Source: Kineosporia corallincola (lineage in GTDB: Bacteria > Actinomycetota > Actinomycetes > Actinomycetales > Kineosporiaceae). Taken from it: a stretch of DNA of 64,000 bases. The translations under genes were made by a program, and so were the position numbers. This document shows, one piece after another, positions 1 through 8,237 of the stretch. The notes under the pieces were generated by a model, which was given only the letters and a program-made list of their open reading frames with translations, was not told the origin of the DNA and did no database searches. Within the stretch, counting starts at the first letter, position 1, and each line of letters opens with the position of its first letter. Location of the stretch: positions 1-64,000 of the forward strand of contig NZ_JAHBAY010000023.1 in the NCBI RefSeq assembly GCF_018499875.1. The letters are read 5' to 3'.

Positions 1-173
1 CCATACCGACCGTCCAGCCCCGCCGACCCCCGGCCGACCAGCCACATCCGCCGACCCGCCACGCCCATCACCCGCCCATCACCCCGCCATCACCCCGCCA
101 CGCCACGTCCGCACCGGCTCGCCGTCCGGGTGAGCAGGCTCAAGCCGCAGGGGCGAGGCGCCGATCGCGGGGT
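1..173. other. Upstream region without a recognisable gene
   Basis: No coding frame with sensible amino-acid composition was found here. The stretch is cytosine-rich and includes a short degenerate tandem array around 64-102 built from CCATCACCCCG-like units. It is probably intergenic, but the upstream gene lies outside the window. Confidence 0.5.
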
Positions 174-500
174 ATGGCCATCTCCAGCTCGTCCGTGCCC
201 CTGGTCCCGGTGACCGGGGTGATCGGGGTGTTCCTCAACAAGCGCACCGGGGAACCCGTGCAGGTGCCGATCGTGGCGTTCTCCCCGGAGACCGGCCAGA
301 CCTTCTACGTGGACCGCAACGGCAGGGTCGCGGACTTCCGGCTCAGCCGTGAGGACGACGTGTGGAGTGTCGGGGTGTTCTCCGTGTCCGACCAGCAGGG
401 GATCCACGATGCCGTGGTGGCGGAGCTGGAATCCACCGGCCTGGACCATCACCCGCTGCCGCACGTGCCCTCGGCGGCCTCGGCCTCGGCCCTGTCGTAG
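174..500 (+). CDS. Hypothetical protein, 108 aa
   Basis: Small soluble protein of unknown function; no family was recognised. The central part alternates hydrophobic and polar residues as a beta-rich domain would (residues about 12-75), and the last 20 residues are low complexity (Ser/Ala). There is no signal peptide or clear membrane helix. Codon use has the strong G/C third-position bias of the neighbouring genes, which supports real coding. The start ATG has only a weak GCGGGG upstream. The stop codon lies inside the first copy of a 16-bp tandem repeat, so the C-terminal end may be recent or variable. Confidence 0.55.
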   Translation: MAISSSSVPLVPVTGVIGVFLNKRTGEPVQVPIVAFSPETGQTFYVDRNGRVADFRLSREDDVWSVGVFSVSDQQGIHDAVVAELESTGLDHHPLPHVPSAASASALS

Positions 501-574
501 GGGCACAGCGTCGTAGGGGCACAGCGTCGTAGGGGCACCGCGCCGTAGGGGCACCGCGCCGTAGGGGCACCGCG
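495..574. repeat. Tandem array of five 16-bp units
   Basis: Five head-to-tail copies of a 16-bp unit (YCGTAGGGGCACMGCG) begin at 495, 511, 527, 543 and 559; the array breaks down at 575. Copies 1-2 carry A and copies 3-5 carry C at the variable thirteenth base, which suggests stepwise duplication. The stop codon of the upstream gene (498-500) is in copy 1, and the following GNAT gene starts 99 bases after the array. Confidence 0.9.
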
Positions 575-673
575 CCGTTGCGGGCGCGGTCGCCCACTCC
601 GCAGCATCGCCCATCTCCACGCTGCCGGAAAACCGGTGGCGCGAGATCGGCGGAACCCCTTCAATGTGCCCCG

Positions 674-1480
674 ATGGACACTGCCGCGGTTCTGACCGCC
701 TTCGACGAACAACTGCGCCGCGCCGGAGAGGGCGAGGGCGCCGACAACCCCGAGCCCGAGCGCGCACCCGCTCGGGTGCTGAACACGGTGAAGCCGGAAT
801 GGGCGGCCGTCACCTGGTCGCGACTGACCGAGCAGGACGCCGACGAGGTGATCAAGGCGCAGCTGGACCGGCTGTCGCACCTGACCACCGACTGGGAGTG
901 GAAGTACTACTCCTACGACACCCCGGCCGACCTGCCCTCCCGGCTGCGCGCGGCCGGGCTCAGCGAGGAGCCGGCCGAGGCCCTGATGGTGGCCGACCTG
1001 CGCGAGCTGGAGCTCACCGGGCCGCCGGAGGGAGTGCGCATCGAGCCGGTCACCGACGCCGCCGGCATCGACATGATGGTGGCCGTGCACGAGCAGGCCT
1101 TCGGCGGCGACCACCGGGCCTGGGGTGACGCCCTGCTGCGCCAGCTGGAGGAGGCCGACCCGGCCGCACCGCCCACCGTGGCCGCGTTCGTCGCGATGGC
1201 CGGCGATCTGCCGATCTCGGCCGGTCGCGTGAACTTTCACCCCGGCACGGATTTCGCCAGCATCTGGGGCGGTTCCACGATCCCGCAGTGGCGGCGGCGC
1301 GGCGTGTTCCGGGCCTTGGTCAGCCGGCGTGCGGGCATGGCCGTCGATCTCGGCTACCGCTATCTGCGGGTGGACGCCGCGGACATGAGCCGCCCGATCC
1401 TCGCCCGGATGGGCTTCAGCGAGATCGCCACCACCATCCCGTTCATCCACCACGCGACCGCCACCGGCTCGGCGGGCTGA
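674..1480 (+). CDS. GNAT family N-acetyltransferase
   Basis: Probable acetyl-CoA-dependent N-acetyltransferase, 268 aa; substrate unknown. The C-terminal half shows the GNAT fold: a beta strand around IWGG (residue 197) followed by the acetyl-CoA pyrophosphate-binding loop RRRGVF (207-212) and the helix after it, then a hydrophobic strand YRYLRVDA and the terminal GFSEIATTIPF segment. The N-terminal half (1-125) may be a degenerate second GNAT-like domain, as is common in 260-300 aa actinobacterial members. ATG 674 was chosen because the frame upstream of it runs through the repeat-flanking DNA and lacks coding character. Confidence 0.8.
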   Translation: MDTAAVLTAFDEQLRRAGEGEGADNPEPERAPARVLNTVKPEWAAVTWSRLTEQDADEVIKAQLDRLSHLTTDWEWKYYSYDTPADLPSRLRAAGLSEEPAEALMVADLRELELTGPPEGVRIEPVTDAAGIDMMVAVHEQAFGGDHRAWGDALLRQLEEADPAAPPTVAAFVAMAGDLPISAGRVNFHPGTDFASIWGGSTIPQWRRRGVFRALVSRRAGMAVDLGYRYLRVDAADMSRPILARMGFSEIATTIPFIHHATATGSAG

Positions 1481-1490
1481 ACGCCCACCG

Positions 1491-2756
1491 CTACACCTCC
1501 TTCTCGGCCAGCTCGCGGAAGTCGTCGGGCACCCCGCCCCGCGACATCGCCGGCAGGTAACCCACGGCGCCACGGCCGAACCGGGCCCGCACGGCGTCCA
1601 TCGAGGTGTCGACGGCCAGCCGGGCGGCGCCGGCCTCGCTGCCCTCACGCCGCGGGTCGCCGGGCGGGACGGCCAGCTCCTGCTGCACCGCGTGCCGCGC
1701 CACCAGGTTGGACACCGAGACGGCCAGGAGGCTGATCTGCACCTGCTCCCCCGGCCGGCGCTGCGACTCCTCGTGCAGCGCCTGCCAGGCCAGCTGCTCG
1801 GCGATCTCGGTCAGCGTGAGCGTGGCCGCCACCGGCTCGCCGAGGGTGAGTGAGCGGGTGACCGAGCGCATGCCCGGATAGCGCACCCGCACCGTGACCG
1901 TGCGCCCTGCACGGTGTTTCGCCCGCAACCGCACCGCCACCCGGTCGGCGAGATGCCCGAGCACCGCCCGGACCGTGTCGGGCGTGGCCGGCTGCCGCCC
2001 CATCGCCGACTGTGCCCCGACCGAGCGGGCCCGGGTGGCGCCGGTGACCCGCCGCGGGTCTTCGTTGAGGGCCAGGGCACTGAGCTTGCCGCCGGCCGCC
2101 TCGCCGAGCAGCCGGCGCACCGACGCCGGCGAGGTGGCGGCCAGCTGGCCGATGGTGTGAATGCCCTCGGACCGGAGCCGGGCCTGGGCCACCGGCCCGA
2201 TGCCCCAGATCAGCGCGACCGGCAGCGGGTCGAGGAACTCCCGCTCGCGCTCCGGCGCCACCAGCACCAGCCCGTCGGGCTTGGCCACCTGCGAGGCCAC
2301 CTTGGCCAGGTGCTTGGTGCGGGCCACCCCGATCGAGATCGGCAGCCCGATCTCGCGCCGCACCCGCCGCCGCAGCTGGTCGGCGATCACGTCGGGCGGG
2401 CCGAACAGGTGCACCGAGCCGGACACGTCGAGAAACGCCTCGTCGATCGAGATGCGCTCGATCACCGGCGTGACGTCGCGCAGGATCGCCATCACCCCGT
2501 CGGCCAGCTGCTGGTAACGGTCGAAATGCCCGCGCACGAAGGTGATCCGTGGGCACAGCTCGCGGGCCCGCCGGCCGGGCATGCCGCCGGACACCCCGAA
2601 CCGCTTGGCCTCGTACGAGGCCGCGAGCACCACCCCACCGGCCGCACTGCCCCCGACCGCGATCGGCCGCCCGCGCAGCGAGGGATCGAGCAACTGCTCG
2701 ACCGACGCGTAGAACGCGTCCAGATCAGCATGCAGAATCGCCGCCCCCGAATACAT
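1491..2756 (-). CDS. dinB: DNA polymerase IV (Y-family translesion polymerase)
   Basis: Error-prone translesion polymerase, 421 aa. The palm motif HADLDAFYASVEQ carries the first metal ligand (Asp11) and SIDEAFLDVS holds the catalytic Asp105-Glu106 pair. A helix-hairpin-helix segment (GIGPVAQARLRSEGI) and a little-finger domain follow. No QLxLF-type beta-clamp motif is visible at the C-terminus (ends ELAEKEV). ATG 2756 was preferred over the in-frame GTG at 2762: a TANNNT -10 box (TAATCT, 2764-2769 on this strand) lies 7 bases upstream of it, as expected for a leaderless mRNA. A perfect LexA box directly abuts the -10 region, so SOS induction is likely. Confidence 0.93.
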   Translation of the reverse strand: MYSGAAILHADLDAFYASVEQLLDPSLRGRPIAVGGSAAGGVVLAASYEAKRFGVSGGMPGRRARELCPRITFVRGHFDRYQQLADGVMAILRDVTPVIERISIDEAFLDVSGSVHLFGPPDVIADQLRRRVRREIGLPISIGVARTKHLAKVASQVAKPDGLVLVAPEREREFLDPLPVALIWGIGPVAQARLRSEGIHTIGQLAATSPASVRRLLGEAAGGKLSALALNEDPRRVTGATRARSVGAQSAMGRQPATPDTVRAVLGHLADRVAVRLRAKHRAGRTVTVRVRYPGMRSVTRSLTLGEPVAATLTLTEIAEQLAWQALHEESQRRPGEQVQISLLAVSVSNLVARHAVQQELAVPPGDPRREGSEAGAARLAVDTSMDAVRARFGRGAVGYLPAMSRGGVPDDFRELAEKEV

Positions 2757-2770
2757 ACCCACCAGATTAT

Positions 2771-2786
2771 TCGAACACCCGTTCGA
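2771..2786. promoter_or_regulatory. LexA (SOS) box in the dinB/decarboxylase divergent promoter
   Basis: TCGAACACCCGTTCGA matches the actinobacterial/Gram-positive LexA palindrome TCGAAC-N4-GTTCGA in all twelve specified bases. It starts 14 bases upstream of the dinB ATG and ends 16 bases upstream of the decarboxylase GTG, so a bound repressor could block both promoters. Confidence 0.88.
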
Positions 2787-2802
2787 ACGCCAGAATCAAA
2801 CC

Positions 2803-4253
2803 GTGACCGCAATCGACGACCCGCTCGGCCTGGCCCCCGACGCCCCGCTGTTCGCCGCCTGGCTGCGGATGTCCATCGACGTGCGGAACGGGCACACCCG
2901 GTTCTTCAGCATCCCCGGCCACAAGCAGCGTCCCGGGCTGACCGGGCCGATCGTGCACGGCGACCTCCCGCTCTACGCCGGGCTCGACACCCTGGGCGGG
3001 CTGGACGCGCTCCGGCGGGCCGAGGCCCGGGCGGCGCGGCTGTGGGGTGTGGACTGGTGCCGGTTCTCGGTCGGCGGCTCGACCCACGCCAACCAGGCCG
3101 CAGCTCTGGCGATCGGCGCACCGGGCGACACCGTGATCGTCTCCCGCACCCTGCACCGTTCCATGCTCAGCGGCCTGATCCTGGCCGGCCTGCGCCCGGT
3201 CTGGGTGTACCCCGATCTCGATCCCCGGCACGGGCTGCCGCTCGGCGTTCCCGCCGCGGCGGTCCGTGCCGCGCTGGCGGCGAACCCCGGGGCGAAAGCC
3301 GTTCTGGTGGGCGACCCCTCGTACGTCGGCACCACCGGCGACGTGGCCTGGCTGGCCGCCGCCGCGCACGCCGCAGGGGTGCCGCTGATCGTGGACGGCG
3401 CCTGGGCCGCACACTTCGGGTTCCACCCGGACTACCCTCGGCACGCCCTCGCCCTGGGGGCCGACGCGCTGGTACTCAGCGCCCACAAGACGCTCCCGGC
3501 GATGGGCCAGGCCGCACTGCTGCTGGCCCGCACCACCCGGGACGGTGGTCTGCTCGATCCCTCGCGCTTGGAAAGGGGTTTCGAGTCCGGGCATACCACC
3601 AGCCCGTCCGGGGCGATCCTGGCCAGCACCGACGCGGCGCGCGCCGTGCTGGCCGGGCACGGCACCCGCCTGCTGGGCGACCTGCTCCGGCTACGTGCGG
3701 TCGCCACCGAAAAGCTCCGCGCGGTGGCCGGTCTGGAGATCCTGACCGGCGATCACGTCGACCGGCCAAGCTCGTCATCCGGCTGCCCGGCACCGGCGCG
3801 TTCGGGTCCCGGGTCGATCAGCGCCTGCGCGCAGCCGGTTTCACCGTCGAGATGGCCGACCGCGACACTCTGGTGCCGATGCTGACCGTGGCCGACGACG
3901 CCGGCACCGTGCAGGCGCTGGTGGACGCGATCATCCAGGCGGTGGAGGCGGAACGCGGCCCGGCGCGCTCGGTTTCGGCATCCATGTCGTGGCGCACCGT
4001 TCCGGTGACCGCGACCGCACCGCGCGAGGCGTTCTTCGCCCGGCACGAGACCGTGGAGGCCGCCCAGGCCGTGGGCCGGGTGAGCGCGGAGTTGATCGCA
4101 CCCTATCCGCCCGGCGTGCCGGTGCTGGCCCCCGGCGAGGTGATCACCGCCGAGATCGTCGAGGGCCTGCGCGCCACCAGGGCGGACGGCGGGCGCATCG
4201 CCTACGCCGAGGACCCGTCGCTGGCCACGTTCCAGGTGATCGACGTCAACTGA
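2803..4253 (+). pseudogene. Orn/Lys/Arg decarboxylase-like PLP enzyme, frameshifted
   Basis: Fold-type I PLP decarboxylase of the Orn/Lys/Arg family. The first part (2803 to about 3765) carries the family opening FFSIPGHKQRPG, the cofactor region GGSTHANQ, the aspartate segment VDGAWAAHFGFHP and the PLP-lysine motif LSAHKTLPAMGQ. At about 3764 the frame changes. The C-terminal domain continues in another frame (AKLVIRLPGTGAFGSRVDQR to the stop at 4253) with all normal family features. Adding one G to the GG at 3764-3765 would restore HVDR-AKLVIRL, so a single-base loss in a G-run explains it. Read unshifted, translation would end at 3885 and lose the C-terminal domain. Start is GTG 2803, with CAGAAT six bases upstream as a possible -10. 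Either a sequencing error or a genuine inactivation. Confidence 0.8.
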
Positions 4254-4299
4254 CGGACGACGATAGAGCCAGAACCAGCCAGCTTTTCGTCGTCCGTCA
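4251..4299. terminator. Hairpin between convergent genes
   Basis: Perfect 13-bp inverted repeat TGACGGACGACGA (4251-4263) and its complement (4287-4299) around a 23-base loop. It begins at the decarboxylase stop codon and ends 7 bases before the helicase stop on the other strand, a position expected for a bidirectional terminator. Confidence 0.65.
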
Positions 4300-4305
4300 T
4301 TGAAA

Positions 4306-6120
4306 CTACTTCTGCCCCACGAACCACCGGCGCAACGTGGCGATGCGTTCCTGCAACTGCTCCGCACTGGCCTTGGGCACCTCGGGACCGCCACAGGCGT
4401 CGCGCACGTTCGAGTGCACCACGCCGTGCGGCTGCCCGGTGCGGCGCGACCACGCCCCCACCAGGCTGTGCAGTTCTTTGCGCAGCGCGGTGATCTGCCG
4501 GTGCCCGGACACCTCCTGGGTCTCCACCGGCGCCGGCTTGTTCTTGTTGCGGGCCAGCTGATCGGCCTGCCGCTGCCGCAGCAGCGTGGTGACCTGGTCG
4601 GGTTCGAGCAGACCGGGAATGCCGAGGAAGTCCTGCTCGTCCTCGCTGCCGATCTCGGCGTGGGTGCCGAACTCCTGCTTGTCGAAGAGCACCCGGTCGA
4701 ACGTGGCCTGGGACTCCAGCGCCTCGAACGGCATCTTCTCCAGCTCGCCGGAGGCCTTCTCCTCGCGGTTGGCCTCGGCGAGCAGGTCCTCCTCCGGGTA
4801 CTCGTCCTCGTCGCCCTCCTTCTTGGGCTTGTCGAGGGCGTGGTCGCGCTCCACCTCCATCTGCGCGGCCAGGTCGAGCAGCACCGGCACGCTGGGCAGG
4901 AACACCGACGCTGTCTCACCGCGCTTGCGCACCCGCACGAAACGGCCGATGGCCTGGGCGAAGAACAGCGGCGTGCTGGTCGAGGTGGCATACACCCCGA
5001 CCGCCAGGCGGGGCACGTCGACGCCCTCGGACACCATGCGGACCGCGACCATCCAGCGCGAGTCACCGGCCGAGAACGACTCGATCTTCTCCGAGGCGCC
5101 GTCTTCGTCGGAGAGCACGACGGTCGGCGACTCGCCGGTGATCTCCTTCAGCGTGCCGGCGTAGGCCCGGGCGGTCTCCTGGTCGGTGGCGATCACCATC
5201 GCCCCGGCGTCGGGCACCCCGCGCCGCACCTCGGTGAGCCGCTTGTCGGCCGCCTGGAGCACGGACGGGATCCAGGACCCCTGTGGATTCAGCGCGGTGC
5301 GCCAGGCCTGGCCGATCATGTCTTTGGTGAGCGGCTCGCCGAGCCGCGCCGCCACCTCGTCACCGGCGCTGGTGCGCCAGCGCATGGCACCCGAGTAGGC
5401 CAGGAACATCACCGGCCGCACCACGCCGTCACGCAGCGCGTCGGAGTAGCCGTAGGCGTGGTCGGCCCGCGAGCGGCGAATGCCCTGCGCGTCTTCCTCG
5501 TACTCCACGAACGGGATCGGGCTGGTGTCGGACCGGAACGGGGTACCGGTCAGCGCCAGCCGCCGGGTGGCCGGGTCGAACGCCTCGGACACCCCGTCGC
5601 CCCAGGTGAGCGAGTCACCGGCGTGGTGGATCTCGTCGAGGATGACCAGGGTCTTGCCGGCCTCGGTGCGCGCTCGGTGCAGCAGCGGCTTCATCGAGAC
5701 CTGCGCGTAGGTGACGGCGACCCCGTCGAACGCGGCGCCGTGCGCACCCTGGGCGTTGCTGTAGTTCGGGTCGAGGTGGATGCCGACCCGCTCGGCGGCG
5801 TCGGCCCACTGCCGCTTCAGGTGCTCGGTGGGGCAGACCACGGTGACCCGCTGCACGATGCGCCGCTGGAGCAGCTCGGTGGCGATGCGCAGGGCGAAGG
5901 TGGTCTTGCCGGCGCCCGGCGTGGCGACCGCGAGGAAGTCCCGAGGCTGGGTGGTGAGGTACTTGTCCAGCGCCGCCTGCTGCCAGGCACGCAGCTTGGA
6001 CGAGGTGCCCCAGGCCGCACGGTTGGGGAACGCCGGGGGAAGCTGCGAGGCAGCCGACGAGCTGGCGTGGGCCGGGCCCGGAGTGTCGAAGAGCGATGCC
6101 GTGTTGCTGCCGGGGGTCAC
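4306..6120 (-). CDS. SF2 DEAD/DEAH-type helicase
   Basis: Superfamily 2 ATPase of 604 aa, probably a DNA helicase or translocase. Walker A is ATPGAGKT (about 67-73), Walker B is a DEIHH box (162-166), motif III is LTGTPFRSD, and the C-terminal RecA lobe contains the arginine-finger region FAQAIGRFVRVRK. An acidic, highly charged insert follows (about 440-475), then a C-terminal domain ending in a helical ALRKELHSLVGAW segment. It resembles the stand-alone type III restriction-subunit-like helicases common in actinobacteria, but no methylase or specificity gene is nearby. The start is GTG with GAGGA upstream. Confidence 0.85.
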   Translation of the reverse strand: MTPGSNTASLFDTPGPAHASSSAASQLPPAFPNRAAWGTSSKLRAWQQAALDKYLTTQPRDFLAVATPGAGKTTFALRIATELLQRRIVQRVTVVCPTEHLKRQWADAAERVGIHLDPNYSNAQGAHGAAFDGVAVTYAQVSMKPLLHRARTEAGKTLVILDEIHHAGDSLTWGDGVSEAFDPATRRLALTGTPFRSDTSPIPFVEYEEDAQGIRRSRADHAYGYSDALRDGVVRPVMFLAYSGAMRWRTSAGDEVAARLGEPLTKDMIGQAWRTALNPQGSWIPSVLQAADKRLTEVRRGVPDAGAMVIATDQETARAYAGTLKEITGESPTVVLSDEDGASEKIESFSAGDSRWMVAVRMVSEGVDVPRLAVGVYATSTSTPLFFAQAIGRFVRVRKRGETASVFLPSVPVLLDLAAQMEVERDHALDKPKKEGDEDEYPEEDLLAEANREEKASGELEKMPFEALESQATFDRVLFDKQEFGTHAEIGSEDEQDFLGIPGLLEPDQVTTLLRQRQADQLARNKNKPAPVETQEVSGHRQITALRKELHSLVGAWSRRTGQPHGVVHSNVRDACGGPEVPKASAEQLQERIATLRRWFVGQK

Positions 6121-6239
6121 GCCGCCGTCCTCTCGTCTGTTCTGCGGATCTGCCGGTCTGCTAAGTGTTTTCCCGATCCCGGTCTACCGCCGATGGCCCC
6201 GTGATCCCGCTTCGTTCTTCCTGTCATCGCCTCCCGAGG

Positions 6240-6356
6240 CTACCTGCTGCTGCCGGGAGCGCAGGCGCGCCGCGGACACGATGACGCCCGCCACGGGCAG
6301 GTTTCGTGACAGCCCGCGTTCAGCGGGTGACCGGTGCGGCCGCACACCCCGCACAT
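6240..6356 (-). CDS. Candidate Cys-rich microprotein, 38 aa
   Basis: Short open frame beginning MCGVCGRTGHPLNAGCHETC and containing seven cysteines in all, with CxxC and CHxxC spacing as in small zinc ribbons. It lies in the 339-base gap (6121-6459) between the MFS gene and the helicase gene, on the same strand as both. Nothing else with coding character was found in that gap. There is no convincing ribosome site, so this could be chance; homologues upstream of this helicase family in other actinobacteria would decide. Confidence 0.3.
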   Translation of the reverse strand: MCGVCGRTGHPLNAGCHETCPWRASSCPRRACAPGSSR

Positions 6357-6459
6357 CCGCGGCCCGTGGCGCCACGGGCACGGCCACCGCCGATCAGCAT
6401 GCCCGAGATTCTGGCACGAAGGCGCACGAATGCCCCGAACGACGCACAGGCTGTGGATG

Positions 6460-7851
6460 TCAGGCCGGGACGGGCCGCGCGCGGAACCCGGCCAGGGCCA
6501 CCAGCAACGCGAAACCGCCTGCGGCGAGCCACATGATCGTGAACAGCGCGGCGTCGCCGCCGACCGGGTCGTGCCAGGCCGCGAACGCCGCGCCGGTGAG
6601 CCCGATGCCCAGCGCCGAGCCGAGCGCGTCGGACAGCTGGAGCGCGGAGGAGTTGCGGCCCTCCTGACCGGCCTCGCTGTAGCCCAGGGTGAGCACGCTG
6701 GTGCTGGCCATCGCCAGACCCATCCCGACCGCGCAGAACACCCACAGCGGCAGCACCAGCCAGCCCGAGGCGGGCGGGCGGATCAGCAGGGTCAGGCCGA
6801 GCAGCGAGACGCCGATGATCGACGCGCCGATCACGAAGAACAGGTGCCGGGGCAGCCGCAGCGAGGGCCGGGCCTGGATGTACGTGCCGATGGTCCAGCC
6901 GAGGATGCCCCCGGTCAGCGCCAGGCCGGCCCGGTCGGCCGGGAAACCGTGCTGGCTGATCAGCATCAGCGGGATGAACGACTCGGTGCCGATGAACATC
7001 CCGGCGAACAGGCCGCGCATGGCGATCACGGTGGGCAGGCCACGACGCAGCAGGAGGGTGCCCGACGGCACCAGCGGCCGCACCCCCGCGACCACCAGGA
7101 CCAGGCCCAGCACCACACCGGCGGCGGCGAGCGCCCAGGCGGTGCCCACGGCCGCGCCGACCCGGCCCAGCCCCCACTGGAGGGTGAGCACCCCGGCGGT
7201 GGCGGCCACACCGCACAGCGCCCGCGTGCGCAGCTGGGCGCGGCTGACGCCGGTCTGCTCCGACGAGCCGCCGGCAGAGCGCAGTTTCGGCAGCAGGGCC
7301 AGGGCGGGCGGCACGGCGAGCGGCACGACCAGCAGGAACACCAGCCGCCAGGTGACGTTCTCGGCCAGCCAGCCGGCCAGCGCCGGGCCGACGATGCCGG
7401 GCACCACCCAGGCCGCGGAGACGAACGAGAAGACGCGGGGACGCACCTCGCCGGGGAACACGTCGGCGATCACCACGTACATCGCGACCACCAGCAGCCC
7501 CGCGCCGCCGCCGGCCAGCGCCCGGCCGGCCAGCAGCACACCGAACACCGGTGCCAGGCCGCAGATCAGCTGGCCGGCACCGAACAGCATCAGCCCGGTG
7601 CGCACCGGCCATCGGGTGCCGGAGATGTCGCACCAGCTGCCGGCCAGCACCACGCCGAGCAACTGGGCCGCGATGAAGACGGACGAACCGAAACCGATCT
7701 GCCGCACCGCGTCTAGTTCCCGGGTGATCACCGGCATCGCCGTGGACACCGCGACGGCCTCGAACGCGATCAGGGTGATCAGCGTGACGATGCCGGAGAT
7801 GGTGGTCAGGTACGGCGAGAGCGAGGCCGGCGCAGCGTCGTGCTGCGGCAC
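6460..7851 (-). CDS. MFS transporter, drug-efflux type
   Basis: Integral membrane transporter of 463 aa with about 12-14 hydrophobic helices, probably a proton-coupled drug/metabolite exporter. Helix 1 is GIVTLITLIAFEAVAVSTAMPVI, resembling the DHA families; the helix 2-3 loop has the motif A region WCDISGTRWPVR, and the helix 4-5 region has a long Gly/Ala-rich stretch (LLAGRALAGGGAGLLV). The GTG start lies 12 bases from a 14-bp palindrome that may be an operator. No regulator gene is adjacent on the same strand; substrate unknown. Confidence 0.85.
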   Translation of the reverse strand: MPQHDAAPASLSPYLTTISGIVTLITLIAFEAVAVSTAMPVITRELDAVRQIGFGSSVFIAAQLLGVVLAGSWCDISGTRWPVRTGLMLFGAGQLICGLAPVFGVLLAGRALAGGGAGLLVVAMYVVIADVFPGEVRPRVFSFVSAAWVVPGIVGPALAGWLAENVTWRLVFLLVVPLAVPPALALLPKLRSAGGSSEQTGVSRAQLRTRALCGVAATAGVLTLQWGLGRVGAAVGTAWALAAAGVVLGLVLVVAGVRPLVPSGTLLLRRGLPTVIAMRGLFAGMFIGTESFIPLMLISQHGFPADRAGLALTGGILGWTIGTYIQARPSLRLPRHLFFVIGASIIGVSLLGLTLLIRPPASGWLVLPLWVFCAVGMGLAMASTSVLTLGYSEAGQEGRNSSALQLSDALGSALGIGLTGAAFAAWHDPVGGDAALFTIMWLAAGGFALLVALAGFRARPVPA

Positions 7852-7862
7852 GGCCCGTGAGT

Positions 7863-7876
7863 CGGAACCGGTTCCG
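7863..7876. promoter_or_regulatory. 14-bp palindrome upstream of the MFS gene
   Basis: CGGAACCGGTTCCG is a perfect palindrome 12 bases upstream of the MFS start codon and downstream of the DUF3039 stop. The location suits a repressor site controlling the transporter, but no regulator could be assigned. Confidence 0.4.
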
Positions 7877-7911
7877 GGCTCGTCATGCCCCCGGGGGTGA
7901 CGCTTCAGGGG

Positions 7912-8220
7912 TTACTTGCCGCCCTTGTCCTTGTCGTCGCCGCCACCCTTGAGACCTTCGTAGATCTCCTTGCAGCTGGGGCAGACCGGGAACTTCTTCG
8001 GATCACGACCGGGAACCCAGACCTTGCCGCACAGGGCGACGACGGGGTCGCCGGACAGCGCCGACTCGAGCACCTTCTCCTTGCGGACGTAGTGCGCGAA
8101 CCGCTCGTGGTCGCCGGGCTCCACCTCCTGCTCGACGTGCTCGCGCTCGAGAAGGCCGGTGGTGCCGCCGTCCGGGGAGGACAGCGGGTCCAGCTGGGGT
8201 TCCGGGTAGGGCGTGCTCAT
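7912..8220 (-). CDS. DUF3039 domain protein
   Basis: Small actinobacterial protein of 102 aa. The diagnostic C-terminal core is ALCGKVWVPGRDPKKFPVC followed by PSCKEIYEGL; the three cysteines could bind zinc. The tail is Lys/Gly/Asp-rich. ATG 8220 was chosen because a TAGAAT box lies exactly 8 bases upstream (8229-8234), indicating a leaderless transcript, and because the frame upstream of it loses coding character. The function of DUF3039 is not established; it is often found near the helicase family seen just downstream. Confidence 0.85.
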   Translation of the reverse strand: MSTPYPEPQLDPLSSPDGGTTGLLEREHVEQEVEPGDHERFAHYVRKEKVLESALSGDPVVALCGKVWVPGRDPKKFPVCPSCKEIYEGLKGGGDDKDKGGK

Positions 8221-8228
8221 GGGCGCCG

Positions 8229-8234
8229 ATTCTA
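8229..8234 (-). promoter_or_regulatory. -10 box (TAGAAT) of the DUF3039 gene
   Basis: TAGAAT on the minus strand fits the actinobacterial TANNNT -10 element and lies 8 bases before the ATG, so transcription should start at or next to the start codon. Confidence 0.55.
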
Positions 8235-8237
8235 CGC

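Noticed and set aside
495-574. CRISPR array
   Set aside because: Units are directly adjacent with no spacers, and no cas genes are present.
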